Positions 41,991 to 48,558 of a stretch of 64,000 nt of DNA are shown here, piece by piece. Position 1 is the first letter of the stretch. Each line of letters opens with the position of its first letter. The position numbers and the translations under genes were made by a program. The notes under the pieces were generated by a model. The model made no database searches and was not told where the DNA came from. It saw only the letters and a program-made list of their open reading frames with translations. The DNA is from a virus: the IMG/VR virus record IMGVR_UViG_3300024263_000001, positions 1 through 64,000 of that record. One strand, written 5' to 3'.

Positions 41991-42761
41991 ATGACACAGA
42001 TAAGATCATATCAACAAGCCAATGAGTATCTAGGCAAAAAACCTAGCAGACCAATCCGGTATGCAACAAGAATCAATAGGCGCGGAGATAACATGGCAAT
42101 CACACATCACGACACTGATATAATCACTTATCAGCCAGACGGTAATGTGATTATAGATACTGATGGTTGGCATACTAAGACAACAAAGGATCGGCTCAAC
42201 AATCACTTACCGTGGGGATCGCGTGTTTACCAGAAAGATAGTATATGGTATCTATGGCAAGGCTGTGGGGCTTGCTGGAGTCCATATCAAGCAAACCACG
42301 AACAAGACAAACATTTGGTATTTGCTGATGGTATAAAGATTCTACCAGATCGTACAATTCAAGGTGCTGGACCACCAGCAGACAAACTAAAGAAGCTAAA
42401 CAAGGCGATCACCAAATACACGCGCGATTATATCAGCGCGCTATTTGCTGGGAAAGTACCAAAGCCTAGTAGTGGAGATTGTTGGTTTTGTCTTCTCAAA
42501 AGCCAAAATGGGGAGACAATGGGAGAAGCGTTTAGGGATCAAGACCATCTTCTTTCCCACTTCGAAGAGAAGTACTATGTACCGTCACTTCTGGTGCGCG
42601 CTATTGAGCTATACCCTACTAGTCGCTATGCTATGTGGGGATTGGGTTATTTGTGGGGAGAATTAGAGCATGGAAAGACATGTGTTGACGACTTGACCAA
42701 ACGCCAGTTAAGATCATCGCTCAGACGTTATCTCAGACGACAATTAGGATTAGCCAGTTAA
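41991..42761 (+). CDS. Conserved phage protein, paralogue B
   Basis: 256 residues, strongly similar to the minus-strand protein at 38967 at both ends (SYQQANEYLGKK start, LRSSLRRYLRRQLGLAS finish) and in the middle (GAGPPA, HFEEKYYVPSLLVRAIE). It has GDCWFC where A has GDCWNC. Central segments differ. Function unknown; probably an early protein. Confidence 0.65.
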   Translation: MTQIRSYQQANEYLGKKPSRPIRYATRINRRGDNMAITHHDTDIITYQPDGNVIIDTDGWHTKTTKDRLNNHLPWGSRVYQKDSIWYLWQGCGACWSPYQANHEQDKHLVFADGIKILPDRTIQGAGPPADKLKKLNKAITKYTRDYISALFAGKVPKPSSGDCWFCLLKSQNGETMGEAFRDQDHLLSHFEEKYYVPSLLVRAIELYPTSRYAMWGLGYLWGELEHGKTCVDDLTKRQLRSSLRRYLRRQLGLAS

Positions 42762-42772
42762 GGGGGGATCAG

Positions 42773-43108
42773 ATGAAAAAGACAATTGATTTTACTGGTA
42801 CAGTCTCCCACGGTACAATGAGGCCACAAGACGTATTACCAGTATTACTGGGAATACTTGAGGAATACTGGCCTGAAAAAGCAAACAAGATCATAGAGTT
42901 CTATTCCTACGACTGGGAATGGCCATCTGCCGATAAAAGCCTAGTATTCCCCGATCCTCTACCAGACTATTTGCAAGACGCGGCTATGTATTTGTGGGAA
43001 GAGTTAGCAGACGCGCTCAATGAGATAGCACCAGAAACACATTACTTTGGTGCTAATATAGGCGATGGTTGTGACTACGGCTTTTGGTCAATAGACGATA
43101 TACCATAA
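42773..43108 (+). CDS. Hypothetical early protein, end of rightward operon
   Basis: 111 residues, acidic, rich in Trp and Tyr (FYSYDWEWPSADKSLVF). Beta start (KKTIDFTGTVSHGTM), then helices. SD aaggggggatcag. The operon terminator follows 26 bases later. Function unknown. Confidence 0.5.
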   Translation: MKKTIDFTGTVSHGTMRPQDVLPVLLGILEEYWPEKANKIIEFYSYDWEWPSADKSLVFPDPLPDYLQDAAMYLWEELADALNEIAPETHYFGANIGDGCDYGFWSIDDIP

Positions 43109-43133
43109 AATAACTGATCCTCTTCGGTAGCAC

Positions 43134-43178
43134 AAAGAGCCAACAGTCAAGTAACACCTTACAAATGTTGGCTCTTTT
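43134..43178 (+). terminator. Intrinsic terminator of rightward early operon
   Basis: Perfect 12-bp stem AAAGAGCCAACA (43134-43145) with TGTTGGCTCTTT (43166-43177), continuing as TTTTG. The loop is 20 bases. It lies 26 bases after the last early gene. Confidence 0.8.
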
Positions 43179-43423
43179 GCTATTCTAAAATCGTCTAAGA
43201 AGCTCAGGTCGCGCTACTTATACTGAAAGTGTTTAGGTGTATTTTAGGGGATAGTAGGATATACAAGGGATAGTTTTAAGACCGCTAAGAGCGTCTAGGG
43301 GATTCTGATAAGTGATGATGCTGCTGGTGGAATAGAGATTGAGTGTATGATGATGGAGTAGGAATAGATCATCAACAGATTATAGGTAATGATAAGACAA
43401 TAAGACTATAAGTATACACTTAT

Positions 43424-43448
43424 AGTGTTAAGTATGTATGAGCGGAGG
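43424..43448 (+). repeat. Iteron-like repeat, copy 1
   Basis: AGTGTTAAGTATGTATGAGC followed by GGAGG. The second copy at 43473-43497 differs by a few bases and a one-base shift. Copy starts are 49 bases apart. Confidence 0.5.
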
Positions 43449-43472
43449 ATGTTAGTAACAGTAATGATTACT

Positions 43473-43497
43473 AGTGTTAAGATGTTATGAGTAGAGG
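43473..43497 (+). repeat. Iteron-like repeat, copy 2
   Basis: AGTGTTAAGATGTTATGAGT followed by AGAGG, partner of the copy at 43424-43448. Confidence 0.5.
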
Positions 43498-43958
43498 TAG
43501 TACATTCTCTCTTGTCTCTTCCCGATCCCCAAAAGATGGTGACCAACCAGTCAGTTCAGGATTGTACTAGTACAAGTAGTACAATCTGAGCGTGAACCAG
43601 GCGTAAAAGAGTTTACGTAATGGACCTTATGTAGAGTAGCAAGCGTAACAGCCTATATGAGGGCAAGCTGTCCGAGAAGTGATCGTTTTGGGCAGGGATG
43701 CCCCTCGTTCCAGTGTATCCAACATTTTCCAGATCTCGTCTTAGAATACAACCTCCGGAGATTATAAATTAAAATACAACTCCCACGAGTTATATTCTTC
43801 CCTCATTCTAATCTACTGTTGGTTTTCCAAACTTCACCTCATTATAAAATTCGATCTTAAAATCTTCCCCAAAACCCTATATTTCCCCCGCTGGGGAAAA
43901 TTGGTATACAAAACGTATACTATAGGCTACAATTTGTATCCTATCACTTTTTATCCTT

Positions 43959-44009
43959 AACCTTAAAATTCCTCGTTTGTCTTGATTTTTATTCATTCTG
44001 TGGTAGAAT
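43959..44009 (+). promoter_or_regulatory. Boxed promoter P2 (leaderless transcript)
   Basis: Box AACCTTAAAATT (43959-43970), 11 bases, TTGATT (43982-43987), 16 bases, extended -10 CTGTGGTAGAAT (TAGAAT 44004-44009). The ATG of the next gene begins 7 bases after the -10, so the transcript should start at or next to the start codon. Confidence 0.8.
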
Positions 44010-44015
44010 AAGAAC

Positions 44016-44216
44016 ATGGACCCTTTCACAGGACTACCAATCGAAGAAGATCCTCTCCTAGAATACCACACGGTTTATAATACTATTACTCGATTACATC
44101 TCCAAATCATTGCTCTCAGAAATCACTTGCTCCTCAATGTTATTCCTCGCCTTGCTATCCAAAAGGAGGGGGCGGAGATAGACGCAATCGCCAAGGAACT
44201 CTTGAACTGGGACTAA
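44016..44216 (+). CDS. Helical hypothetical protein, probably leaderless
   Basis: 66 residues, helical (HTVYNTITRLHLQIIALRNH). There is no room for an SD between the promoter -10 and the ATG. The stop TAA is part of the upstream box of the next promoter. Function unknown. Confidence 0.5.
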   Translation: MDPFTGLPIEEDPLLEYHTVYNTITRLHLQIIALRNHLLLNVIPRLAIQKEGAEIDAIAKELLNWD

Positions 44217-44267
44217 CCTTAAAATTTTCTGCTACCGTTTGACTTCTACACTTTTCTGTGATAGAAT
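44215..44267 (+). promoter_or_regulatory. Boxed promoter P3
   Basis: Box AACCTTAAAATT (44215-44226), 12 bases, TTGACT (44239-44244), 17 bases, extended -10 CTGTGATAGAAT (TAGAAT 44262-44267). Drives the small genes from 44290. Confidence 0.85.
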
Positions 44268-44289
44268 GAGATAAAGGGAGGGCGCACCA

Positions 44290-44367
44290 ATGACTAACCC
44301 ATCCCCTGGGATCCCTGTGGGATTTCCAAGTGAGGTATACCGCATTTGCGAAAGGAGAGGAAGGTGA
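44290..44367 (+). CDS. 25-residue leader peptide candidate
   Basis: ATG behind aaagggaggg; reads MTNPSPGIPVGFPSEVYRIC and ends in a GTGA overlap with the next gene, so translation of the two may be coupled. Its product has no recognisable domain. Confidence 0.4.
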   Translation: MTNPSPGIPVGFPSEVYRICERRGR

Positions 44368-44570
44368 AATTCAGAATTGGTAGTCGTGTCAATCATAAGC
44401 ATCGACAGCGCAGAGGTGTTATCAAGGAGTTTCTATCGCTGTCAGTAGAACCTTGGGGAGACGATGATTTGGCACCTGGCGCTGGGGTTAAATGGGATGA
44501 TGACAGTAAACACGGGTGGACAGTAGTGTTATTAGAGGACTTGGAGGTTATCAATGACCTTCCCATCTAA
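44364..44570 (+). CDS. Small SH3/KOW-like protein
   Basis: 68 residues from the GTG at 44364 (SD aaaggagagg). KFRIGSRVNHKHRQRRGVI, then GVKWDDDSKHGWTVVLLEDL, is the strand pattern of a Tudor/KOW-like SH3 barrel (KxGxxVxxxxxxxxGxV). It may bind nucleic acid or protein. Overlaps the next gene by 17 bases. Confidence 0.5.
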   Translation: MKFRIGSRVNHKHRQRRGVIKEFLSLSVEPWGDDDLAPGAGVKWDDDSKHGWTVVLLEDLEVINDLPI

Positions 44571-44964
44571 AGACTACATCGCCCTCTGCACCAACCCAGA
44601 ACCGGCAGAGAAGTTGAGGGAGGAGTGGGAGAAGCGGGGGGCACAAGAAGGTGATTGGGTTCGTGTTGAGGGACATGATTGAGCCTGGGTTTTTGTGGTT
44701 GCAAAGCATCAAGTATCATGGGCAAAATTAGCAACAGATAGTTCCATAGTGTTCTGGCTCCCCACCCAACGCCAACTCCAAGAGATGATTCAAGAGGCGG
44801 GATACTGGTGGATGATGGGGGTTGGAGCATCGGTTTATGATTACATCGTGGAAGTGAGGAATTGGAAGGGCGAAATGCCACTAATTGCCAAGGGCTCTGG
44901 CCCCGACCCCGAAACCTGCCTCCTGCGGGCCTTGCTGGAGGTGATGGAGAAGGAGGAGAGATGA
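44554..44964 (+). pseudogene. Single reading frame interrupted by an in-frame UGA
   Basis: From the ATG at 44554 the frame runs 42 codons (ending WVRVEGHD) to a TGA at 44680-44682, then continues in the same frame for 94 codons (AWVFVVAKHQVSWAKL, VFWLPTQRQLQEMIQEAGYW). Both halves read as one protein. TGA is an ordinary stop elsewhere here. Options are a nonsense mutation, UGA readthrough, or restart at the GTG 44695, which has no SD. The final TGA overlaps the next ATG. Confidence 0.55.
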
Positions 44965-45200
44965 TACCTGAAGAATACTACAAGAAATGGAATGGAAAAT
45001 GGGGAGGCGAGGGAGCATGGCCCGACGAAAGGTGCATAGATTGGGCCGAAACTTTCGAGCCTGGGCGCATACAATTTTGGCTGAAATACCACAAAGATTA
45101 TACAAGGGCTTGTAGGGCTGTGGCAGAGAATATACCGTCATTTAACAACCTCTGGGAAGAAACATTTGCAGAAGTAACGGCGGAGCAGCCCCCCAAATGA
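44961..45200 (+). CDS. Hypothetical protein
   Basis: 79 residues from the ATG at 44961, in the upstream stop (ATGA) and behind ggaggag. Acidic and Trp-rich (YYKKWNGKWGGEGAWPDE). No family recognised. Confidence 0.5.
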   Translation: MIPEEYYKKWNGKWGGEGAWPDERCIDWAETFEPGRIQFWLKYHKDYTRACRAVAENIPSFNNLWEETFAEVTAEQPPK

Positions 45201-45213
45201 GCATCGTACACCA
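45193..45213 (+). repeat. 21-base direct repeat, copy 1
   Basis: CCAAATGAGCATCGTACACC plus A, identical to 45406-45426. Both copies sit at a stop codon and contain an ATG (ATGAGCATC), so a start-site module seems to have been duplicated with its gene. From this copy only a 14-residue peptide could be made. Confidence 0.6.
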
Positions 45214-45227
45214 AGAGGAGGAGAGAG

Positions 45228-45413
45228 ATGACGCTTCCTAAGACGAAACCTATTACTTGCGCAAGGTGTAAGAAGGAGACGAAGACCAACGAGGAGGTTG
45301 ATGGTTGGCCGTGGATTCGATACGAGAGTGTTGAGCAACAATTAGAGGCCGATCTGTGCTTTGAATGTGGCCCAAAACTGCTCAAATGGTTGGGGCTCGA
45401 AGGGGCCAAATGA
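45228..45413 (+). CDS. Small zinc-ribbon protein
   Basis: 61 residues, TCARCKKETKTNEEVDGWP and LCFECGPKLLKWLG: a two-pair zinc ribbon of the type found in many phages. SD aagaggaggagagag. Flanked by the 21-base repeats. Confidence 0.6.
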   Translation: MTLPKTKPITCARCKKETKTNEEVDGWPWIRYESVEQQLEADLCFECGPKLLKWLGLEGAK

Positions 45414-45426
45414 GCATCGTACACCA
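45406..45426 (+). repeat. 21-base direct repeat, copy 2
   Basis: Second copy of the repeat at 45193-45213; here its ATG at 45411 may start the gene at 45411-45760. Confidence 0.6.
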
Positions 45427-45760
45427 GACAGGGAAAGAGGAGGAGAAGATGGAGAAGTTGATACGGCTAGTAAGGGGTTACTTAAACGAAGAGGAATGGT
45501 CAGATACCCACGAGGCGGCCATAAGCCTGATCACCCGCATCGGCAAGGCTTATGCAGAAGGGGAGTTGAAGATACGTGGGGAGGTGGGGCGGATAGAAGG
45601 TGTGTTGGCAGAAGAGATTATCCAGCACTTCTTTCCTGGCAAAGAGGGTGACATTCTCATCGCCCTTTCCCCTACGAGGAGAGGCGAAGAGGAGGAGAAG
45701 ACTGGCGAATTTCCACATTTTGAACCAGATGAGCCATCCTTCATTGCGGAGATTCACTAA
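45411..45760 (+). CDS. Hypothetical acidic protein
   Basis: 116 residues from the ATG at 45411 (ATGA overlap; MSIVHQTGKEEE), or about 103 from the ATG at 45450, which has a better SD (gaggagaag). Helical, with GYLNEEEWSDTHEAAISLIT. No family recognised. Confidence 0.5.
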
Positions 45761-45776
45761 TGAAGAAGGGAGGTGA

Positions 45777-46448
45777 ATGATGGAAACACAAATAAAAATC
45801 CCACATACTGAGTACCCAGAAATAGCCAAAGAAAGAAGGGCGGGTAAAACTCTTGAATCTATTGCTGAACCTTATGGTATTACCAGAGAACGAATCCGTC
45901 AAATTCTGAAGGAACACTTTCCCGAAATTACAGCAAAGGTAGCGGGGCGGACTAGAAAGAAGATTCTCAATCGAGAACGGGAAAAGGAAACTAGATTTTG
46001 TACCTGTGGATGTGGAACAAAAATTCCTGTATGGAGAAAAGTAAATTACAAAAACGGGAGATGGGCTCCTGCCCCCCGCTATGTTTCTGGACATCAAGGA
46101 CGAAATCGTGTACCCTATGAAAGGACCCCCATAGATCGAGCAAGAATTTCAGTAGCAGCAAAGAGAAACTGGGCGGCGGGAAAGTATGATAATAAGATCT
46201 TAAAGAAAACCATTATAATGCGTCGCAAACTCTGGAAGATCCTCAAAGAACATCCAGAAGGAATAACAACCACGGATATTATAAAGGCAACAGAAATCAG
46301 CCGTAGCACACTCAATAGATGGATAAGAACGCAACAATACATGAGATTTAACATTCGTCGACAAGGAAAGCGTGGGCAACCCTATATTATCTCATTAGCC
46401 AAAGAACCATCTGTGAATTTAGAGAATGAAATGTGTTCCCCCACCTAA
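45777..46448 (+). CDS. Sigma-region-4-like HTH protein with zinc module and C-terminal HTH
   Basis: 223 residues, SD gggagg. Residues 10-45 (TLESIAEPYGITRERIRQIL) closely resemble sigma70 region 4.2. A zinc module FCTCGCGTKIP with RYVSGHQGR lies at about 78-120. A second winged-type HTH is at 145-200 (EGITTTDIIKATEISRSTLN). It is probably a DNA-binding regulator; action at the boxed promoters is a hypothesis. A shorter relative is at 29785. Confidence 0.65.
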   Translation: MMETQIKIPHTEYPEIAKERRAGKTLESIAEPYGITRERIRQILKEHFPEITAKVAGRTRKKILNREREKETRFCTCGCGTKIPVWRKVNYKNGRWAPAPRYVSGHQGRNRVPYERTPIDRARISVAAKRNWAAGKYDNKILKKTIIMRRKLWKILKEHPEGITTTDIIKATEISRSTLNRWIRTQQYMRFNIRRQGKRGQPYIISLAKEPSVNLENEMCSPT

Positions 46449-46469
46449 ACTTAGATACTGGAAAGAGAA

Positions 46470-46778
46470 ATGAGTAAGATGAGGATTATATACGAAGATG
46501 GTTATGTATTCGACATTTTCGGAAGACCTTGGGTTCTAAAATTCGTAACCGCCGAGGATGAAAAGTTAATTGAATTCCTTCGAGCAAAAGGATTAGAATT
46601 TGCGGGGCTCTGTGTACCCAATAAAGAGGGGGGCACACTATTCATCAGGTTGGATTACGGAAATCCCAAAGAAAGTCTCAGACATGAATTATCTGAAGCA
46701 TTTTTGTCGGAGATAGTAAGGGAATTACATAAACCTCCCAAAGAAGAGAAGAAAAATGGCCAAGAAGGAACGGAATAA
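46470..46778 (+). CDS. Hypothetical protein with HELSE motif
   Basis: 102 residues. YGNPKESLRHELSEAFLSEI recalls the metal helix of small metallopeptidases (H-E-x-x-H), but the second His is Glu here, so activity is doubtful. It lies upstream of the probable small terminase. Confidence 0.45.
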   Translation: MSKMRIIYEDGYVFDIFGRPWVLKFVTAEDEKLIEFLRAKGLEFAGLCVPNKEGGTLFIRLDYGNPKESLRHELSEAFLSEIVRELHKPPKEEKKNGQEGTE

Positions 46779-46881
46779 GAAACCGAAGAAGAAAAAGAGA
46801 AAAATAAAAACGGCTATCATCGTAACTGGTCCATTTTGCACGATTTTAGAAGTTCCTGTAAGTAAAGGTAAAAATGGGTAA
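46756..46881 (+). CDS. 41-residue basic peptide
   Basis: Starts inside the previous gene and overlaps the next start. The first 20 residues are almost all Lys/Arg (MAKKERNKKPKKKKRKIK), then a hydrophobic stretch (TAIIVTGPFCTILEVPV). Possibly nucleic-acid binding. Confidence 0.45.
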   Translation: MAKKERNKKPKKKKRKIKTAIIVTGPFCTILEVPVSKGKNG

Positions 46882-47395
46882 AAAGAGATATACTCAGGAA
46901 CAAAAAGAAGCGGCCATTGCACAACTGACATTGGGGAAGAGCCCCACTAAGATTGCCAGGGACCTAAAGATCCCCTATGGGACTGTTGCCTACTGGAAAG
47001 CCAACCTGAGAAAAATCAAAGAACAGGATGGAACGTTGGGATACCACTTCGAGAAACAAAAGAACTTTGTCGATAAAGCATGGAAAAACATTGATCTGGC
47101 ACTCAAGAAAATTAAAGCGGGGCTGGAAATCGTTGAACTTAAAACTCCCAAAGATATAAGAGATTTAGTAGTAGTTCTAGGAATCTTCAAAGATAAAATA
47201 GACAAAGCAACTCCGCCCCAATTACCAGCAGGCGAAAAAGTCCCGCTTATTGATCTCAGCAAGGTTTCAAGTGCTAGACTCAAGATAATCATTGCTGAGA
47301 TAGAACAGATGGGGGAGATTGCGCCCCCACAATTAGAAGATGGGGATGTAATAGAAGGTGAATCTAGGGATATTACTGAACAGGAGGCAAAATGA
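46874..47395 (+). CDS. Probable terminase small subunit
   Basis: 173 residues. An N-terminal helix-turn-helix (YTQEQKEAAIAQLTLGKSPT, then KIARDLKIPYGTVAYW) is followed by long helices (about 60-120) and an acidic tail, the usual plan of small terminases, which recognise the packaging site and form oligomeric rings. It lies 1.2 kb upstream of the large subunit rather than next to it. No family signature beyond the layout. Confidence 0.55.
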   Translation: MGKKRYTQEQKEAAIAQLTLGKSPTKIARDLKIPYGTVAYWKANLRKIKEQDGTLGYHFEKQKNFVDKAWKNIDLALKKIKAGLEIVELKTPKDIRDLVVVLGIFKDKIDKATPPQLPAGEKVPLIDLSKVSSARLKIIIAEIEQMGEIAPPQLEDGDVIEGESRDITEQEAK

Positions 47396-47670
47396 GTAAG
47401 AGAGAATTATTAGGAAAAATATTTGGATGGTGTAAGGAATATTCCTACAAACCACATTGCTCAATTGATGCCCTCGCCGAGCAAGCGATAGTGATAGAGT
47501 GCGACATCAAGCAGTATGGTAAACCATATCCTGTAGAGACTGAACTTCTATTCCCCACCGCTACGAATGAAGATGGTGGAGTTCTTTACTTTGACGGTCA
47601 TCACGGCACCCCAGGCAAAGCCTTGGCCATTATAGTGCCATTGGAGGAGGAAGATGAAAGCAGTTCTTGA
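47392..47670 (+). CDS. Hypothetical protein
   Basis: 92 residues starting in the terminase-like stop (ATGA). CKEYSYKPHC and IECDI; beta C-terminal half (GGVLYFDGHHGTPGKALAII). Overlaps the next gene by 17 bases. No family recognised. Confidence 0.5.
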   Translation: MSKRELLGKIFGWCKEYSYKPHCSIDALAEQAIVIECDIKQYGKPYPVETELLFPTATNEDGGVLYFDGHHGTPGKALAIIVPLEEEDESSS

Positions 47671-47836
47671 GCCCAATGAGATCCTAATCCGAGTAATGCC
47701 CAGCAAGGAGATACCATCAGGACATTACTACACGCTCCAAACCAAAGGTCTCTTCAGAGTTTACGATGATCTACCAGAGATGTTCGATGAGATTGAGCGG
47801 CTTCTTAGAGTCTGCGCCAAAGAAGTAAACACTTAG
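47654..47836 (+). CDS. Hypothetical protein
   Basis: 60 residues behind SD ggaggaag. Beta/alpha (ILIRVMPSKEIPSGHYYTLQ). No family recognised. Confidence 0.5.
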   Translation: MKAVLEPNEILIRVMPSKEIPSGHYYTLQTKGLFRVYDDLPEMFDEIERLLRVCAKEVNT

Positions 47837-47871
47837 AAAGAGGAGAGAATTCTGCAATTGTACATTTTTGA

Positions 47872-47953
47872 TAATCCTGTAATATATATATTATATAATA
47901 GAGTAATATATTATTATGATTATAAATTATAATTATAGTTATAAAAGATACCT
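47872..47953. other. Extremely AT-rich segment
   Basis: Of about 82 bases almost all are A or T, with repeated TAATATAT / TATTATAT / ATTATAATTATAG units and no gene. Such segments melt easily and occur at origins or strong AT-rich binding sites. It stands out from the surrounding sequence. Confidence 0.5.
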
Positions 47954-47954
47954 A

Positions 47955-47980
47955 CTAAGAATATGTACTCATATTCTTAG
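47955..47980 (+). terminator. AT-rich hairpin with T-run, possible terminator
   Basis: Perfect 11-bp inverted repeat CTAAGAATATG-tact-CATATTCTTAG, followed by agagagTTTTT. It lies after the gene at 47654 and before the small genes ahead of terminase. The stem is weak for a terminator and it may be an operator instead. Confidence 0.45.
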
Positions 47981-48057
47981 AGAGTTTTTAACATAAATTA
48001 TGGTCAACTCTTGGCTAAGAGTATAAATAAAAATTTAGTTTCCTTGGGAGTAAGAAA

Positions 48058-48195
48058 ATGAATTATCGAGAACACAAATCGAGACTAATGAAAGATCCTA
48101 AATTTCATAGAGCTTGGAAATCCCTACGTTGGTGGTATCTCTGGCAGAAATTTTTGATTCGGTTGAGAATGATTATAGGGAGGAGAGGTGAGTGA
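48058..48195 (+). CDS. 45-residue hypothetical protein
   Basis: ATG 48058 behind gggagtaag. MKDPKFHRAWKSL recalls the start of small HTH antitoxins, but the HTH is missing; the rest is basic and Trp-rich. Overlaps the next GTG start by 8 bases. Confidence 0.4.
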   Translation: MNYREHKSRLMKDPKFHRAWKSLRWWYLWQKFLIRLRMIIGRRGE

Positions 48196-48517
48196 GGAGT
48201 TCTTTGAGAGATTGGATAAAGTAGCAGCAGAGAAAATTGCCGACTCTACTTGCTTATATGATGTCCTGAAATACCCAGGTGCTCGCTATAGTGATGAAAT
48301 ACTCTTTGATTTGGCAAAAAGAGTTAAGAATGCCACCATTGAGGCATTGAGAGAGATGATGGTGGGCGAGCCGATAATAGATAAGCTGGAAGTTCGTAGA
48401 GGATATACTGGCCTAGACTATGGGAGTACCGGATGGCTTTGTGAGTTGTGGCGATACGATGATGATCTTGCTACCGATGGCGAAGAGGTAGTGGTTTTAG
48501 TAGTACGTTTGTCTTGA
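48188..48517 (+). CDS. Hypothetical protein
   Basis: 109 residues, GTG start with SD ggagga. Helical N-terminal half (RLDKVAAEKIADSTCLYDVL), then a beta part that ends in the terminase promoter. No family recognised. Confidence 0.5.
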   Translation: MSEEFFERLDKVAAEKIADSTCLYDVLKYPGARYSDEILFDLAKRVKNATIEALREMMVGEPIIDKLEVRRGYTGLDYGSTGWLCELWRYDDDLATDGEEVVVLVVRLS

Positions 48518-48542
48518 TTTTTTAGAGGTTTCGTGTTACAAT
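48514..48542 (+). promoter_or_regulatory. Terminase promoter P7
   Basis: TTGATT (48514-48519), 17 bases, extended -10 TGTTACAAT (TACAAT 48537-48542), ATG 16 bases later. The 16 bases GTTTGTCTTGATTTTT over the -35 are identical to those at promoter P2, but the AACCTTAAAATT box is lacking. Confidence 0.75.
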
Positions 48543-48558
48543 CAAGTGTTAGGGAATA

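Larger units (their letters stand above)
43179..43958. other. Gene-free repeat-rich region, candidate origin or control region
   Basis: About 780 bases with no convincing gene on either strand. It holds a 25-base imperfect direct repeat (43424, 43473), palindromes CTATAAGT-atac-ACTTATAG (43406-43425), GATTGTACTA-n7-TAGTACAATC (43560-43586), CGTAAA-agag-TTTACG (43602-43617) and GGGCA-ggga-TGCCC (43690-43703), then an AT-rich end. It lies between the early terminator and the first promoter of the next block. Origin function is inference. Confidence 0.45.

Noticed and set aside
43600-43740. Possible tRNA-like fold in the gene-free region.
   Set aside because: No T-loop GTTCRANYC with a 5-bp arm and no acceptor stem pairing could be found.
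46470-46778. ImmA-like metallopeptidase because of LRHELSEAFL.
   Set aside because: The metal motif H-E-x-x-H is H-E-L-S-E here and no third ligand is evident.
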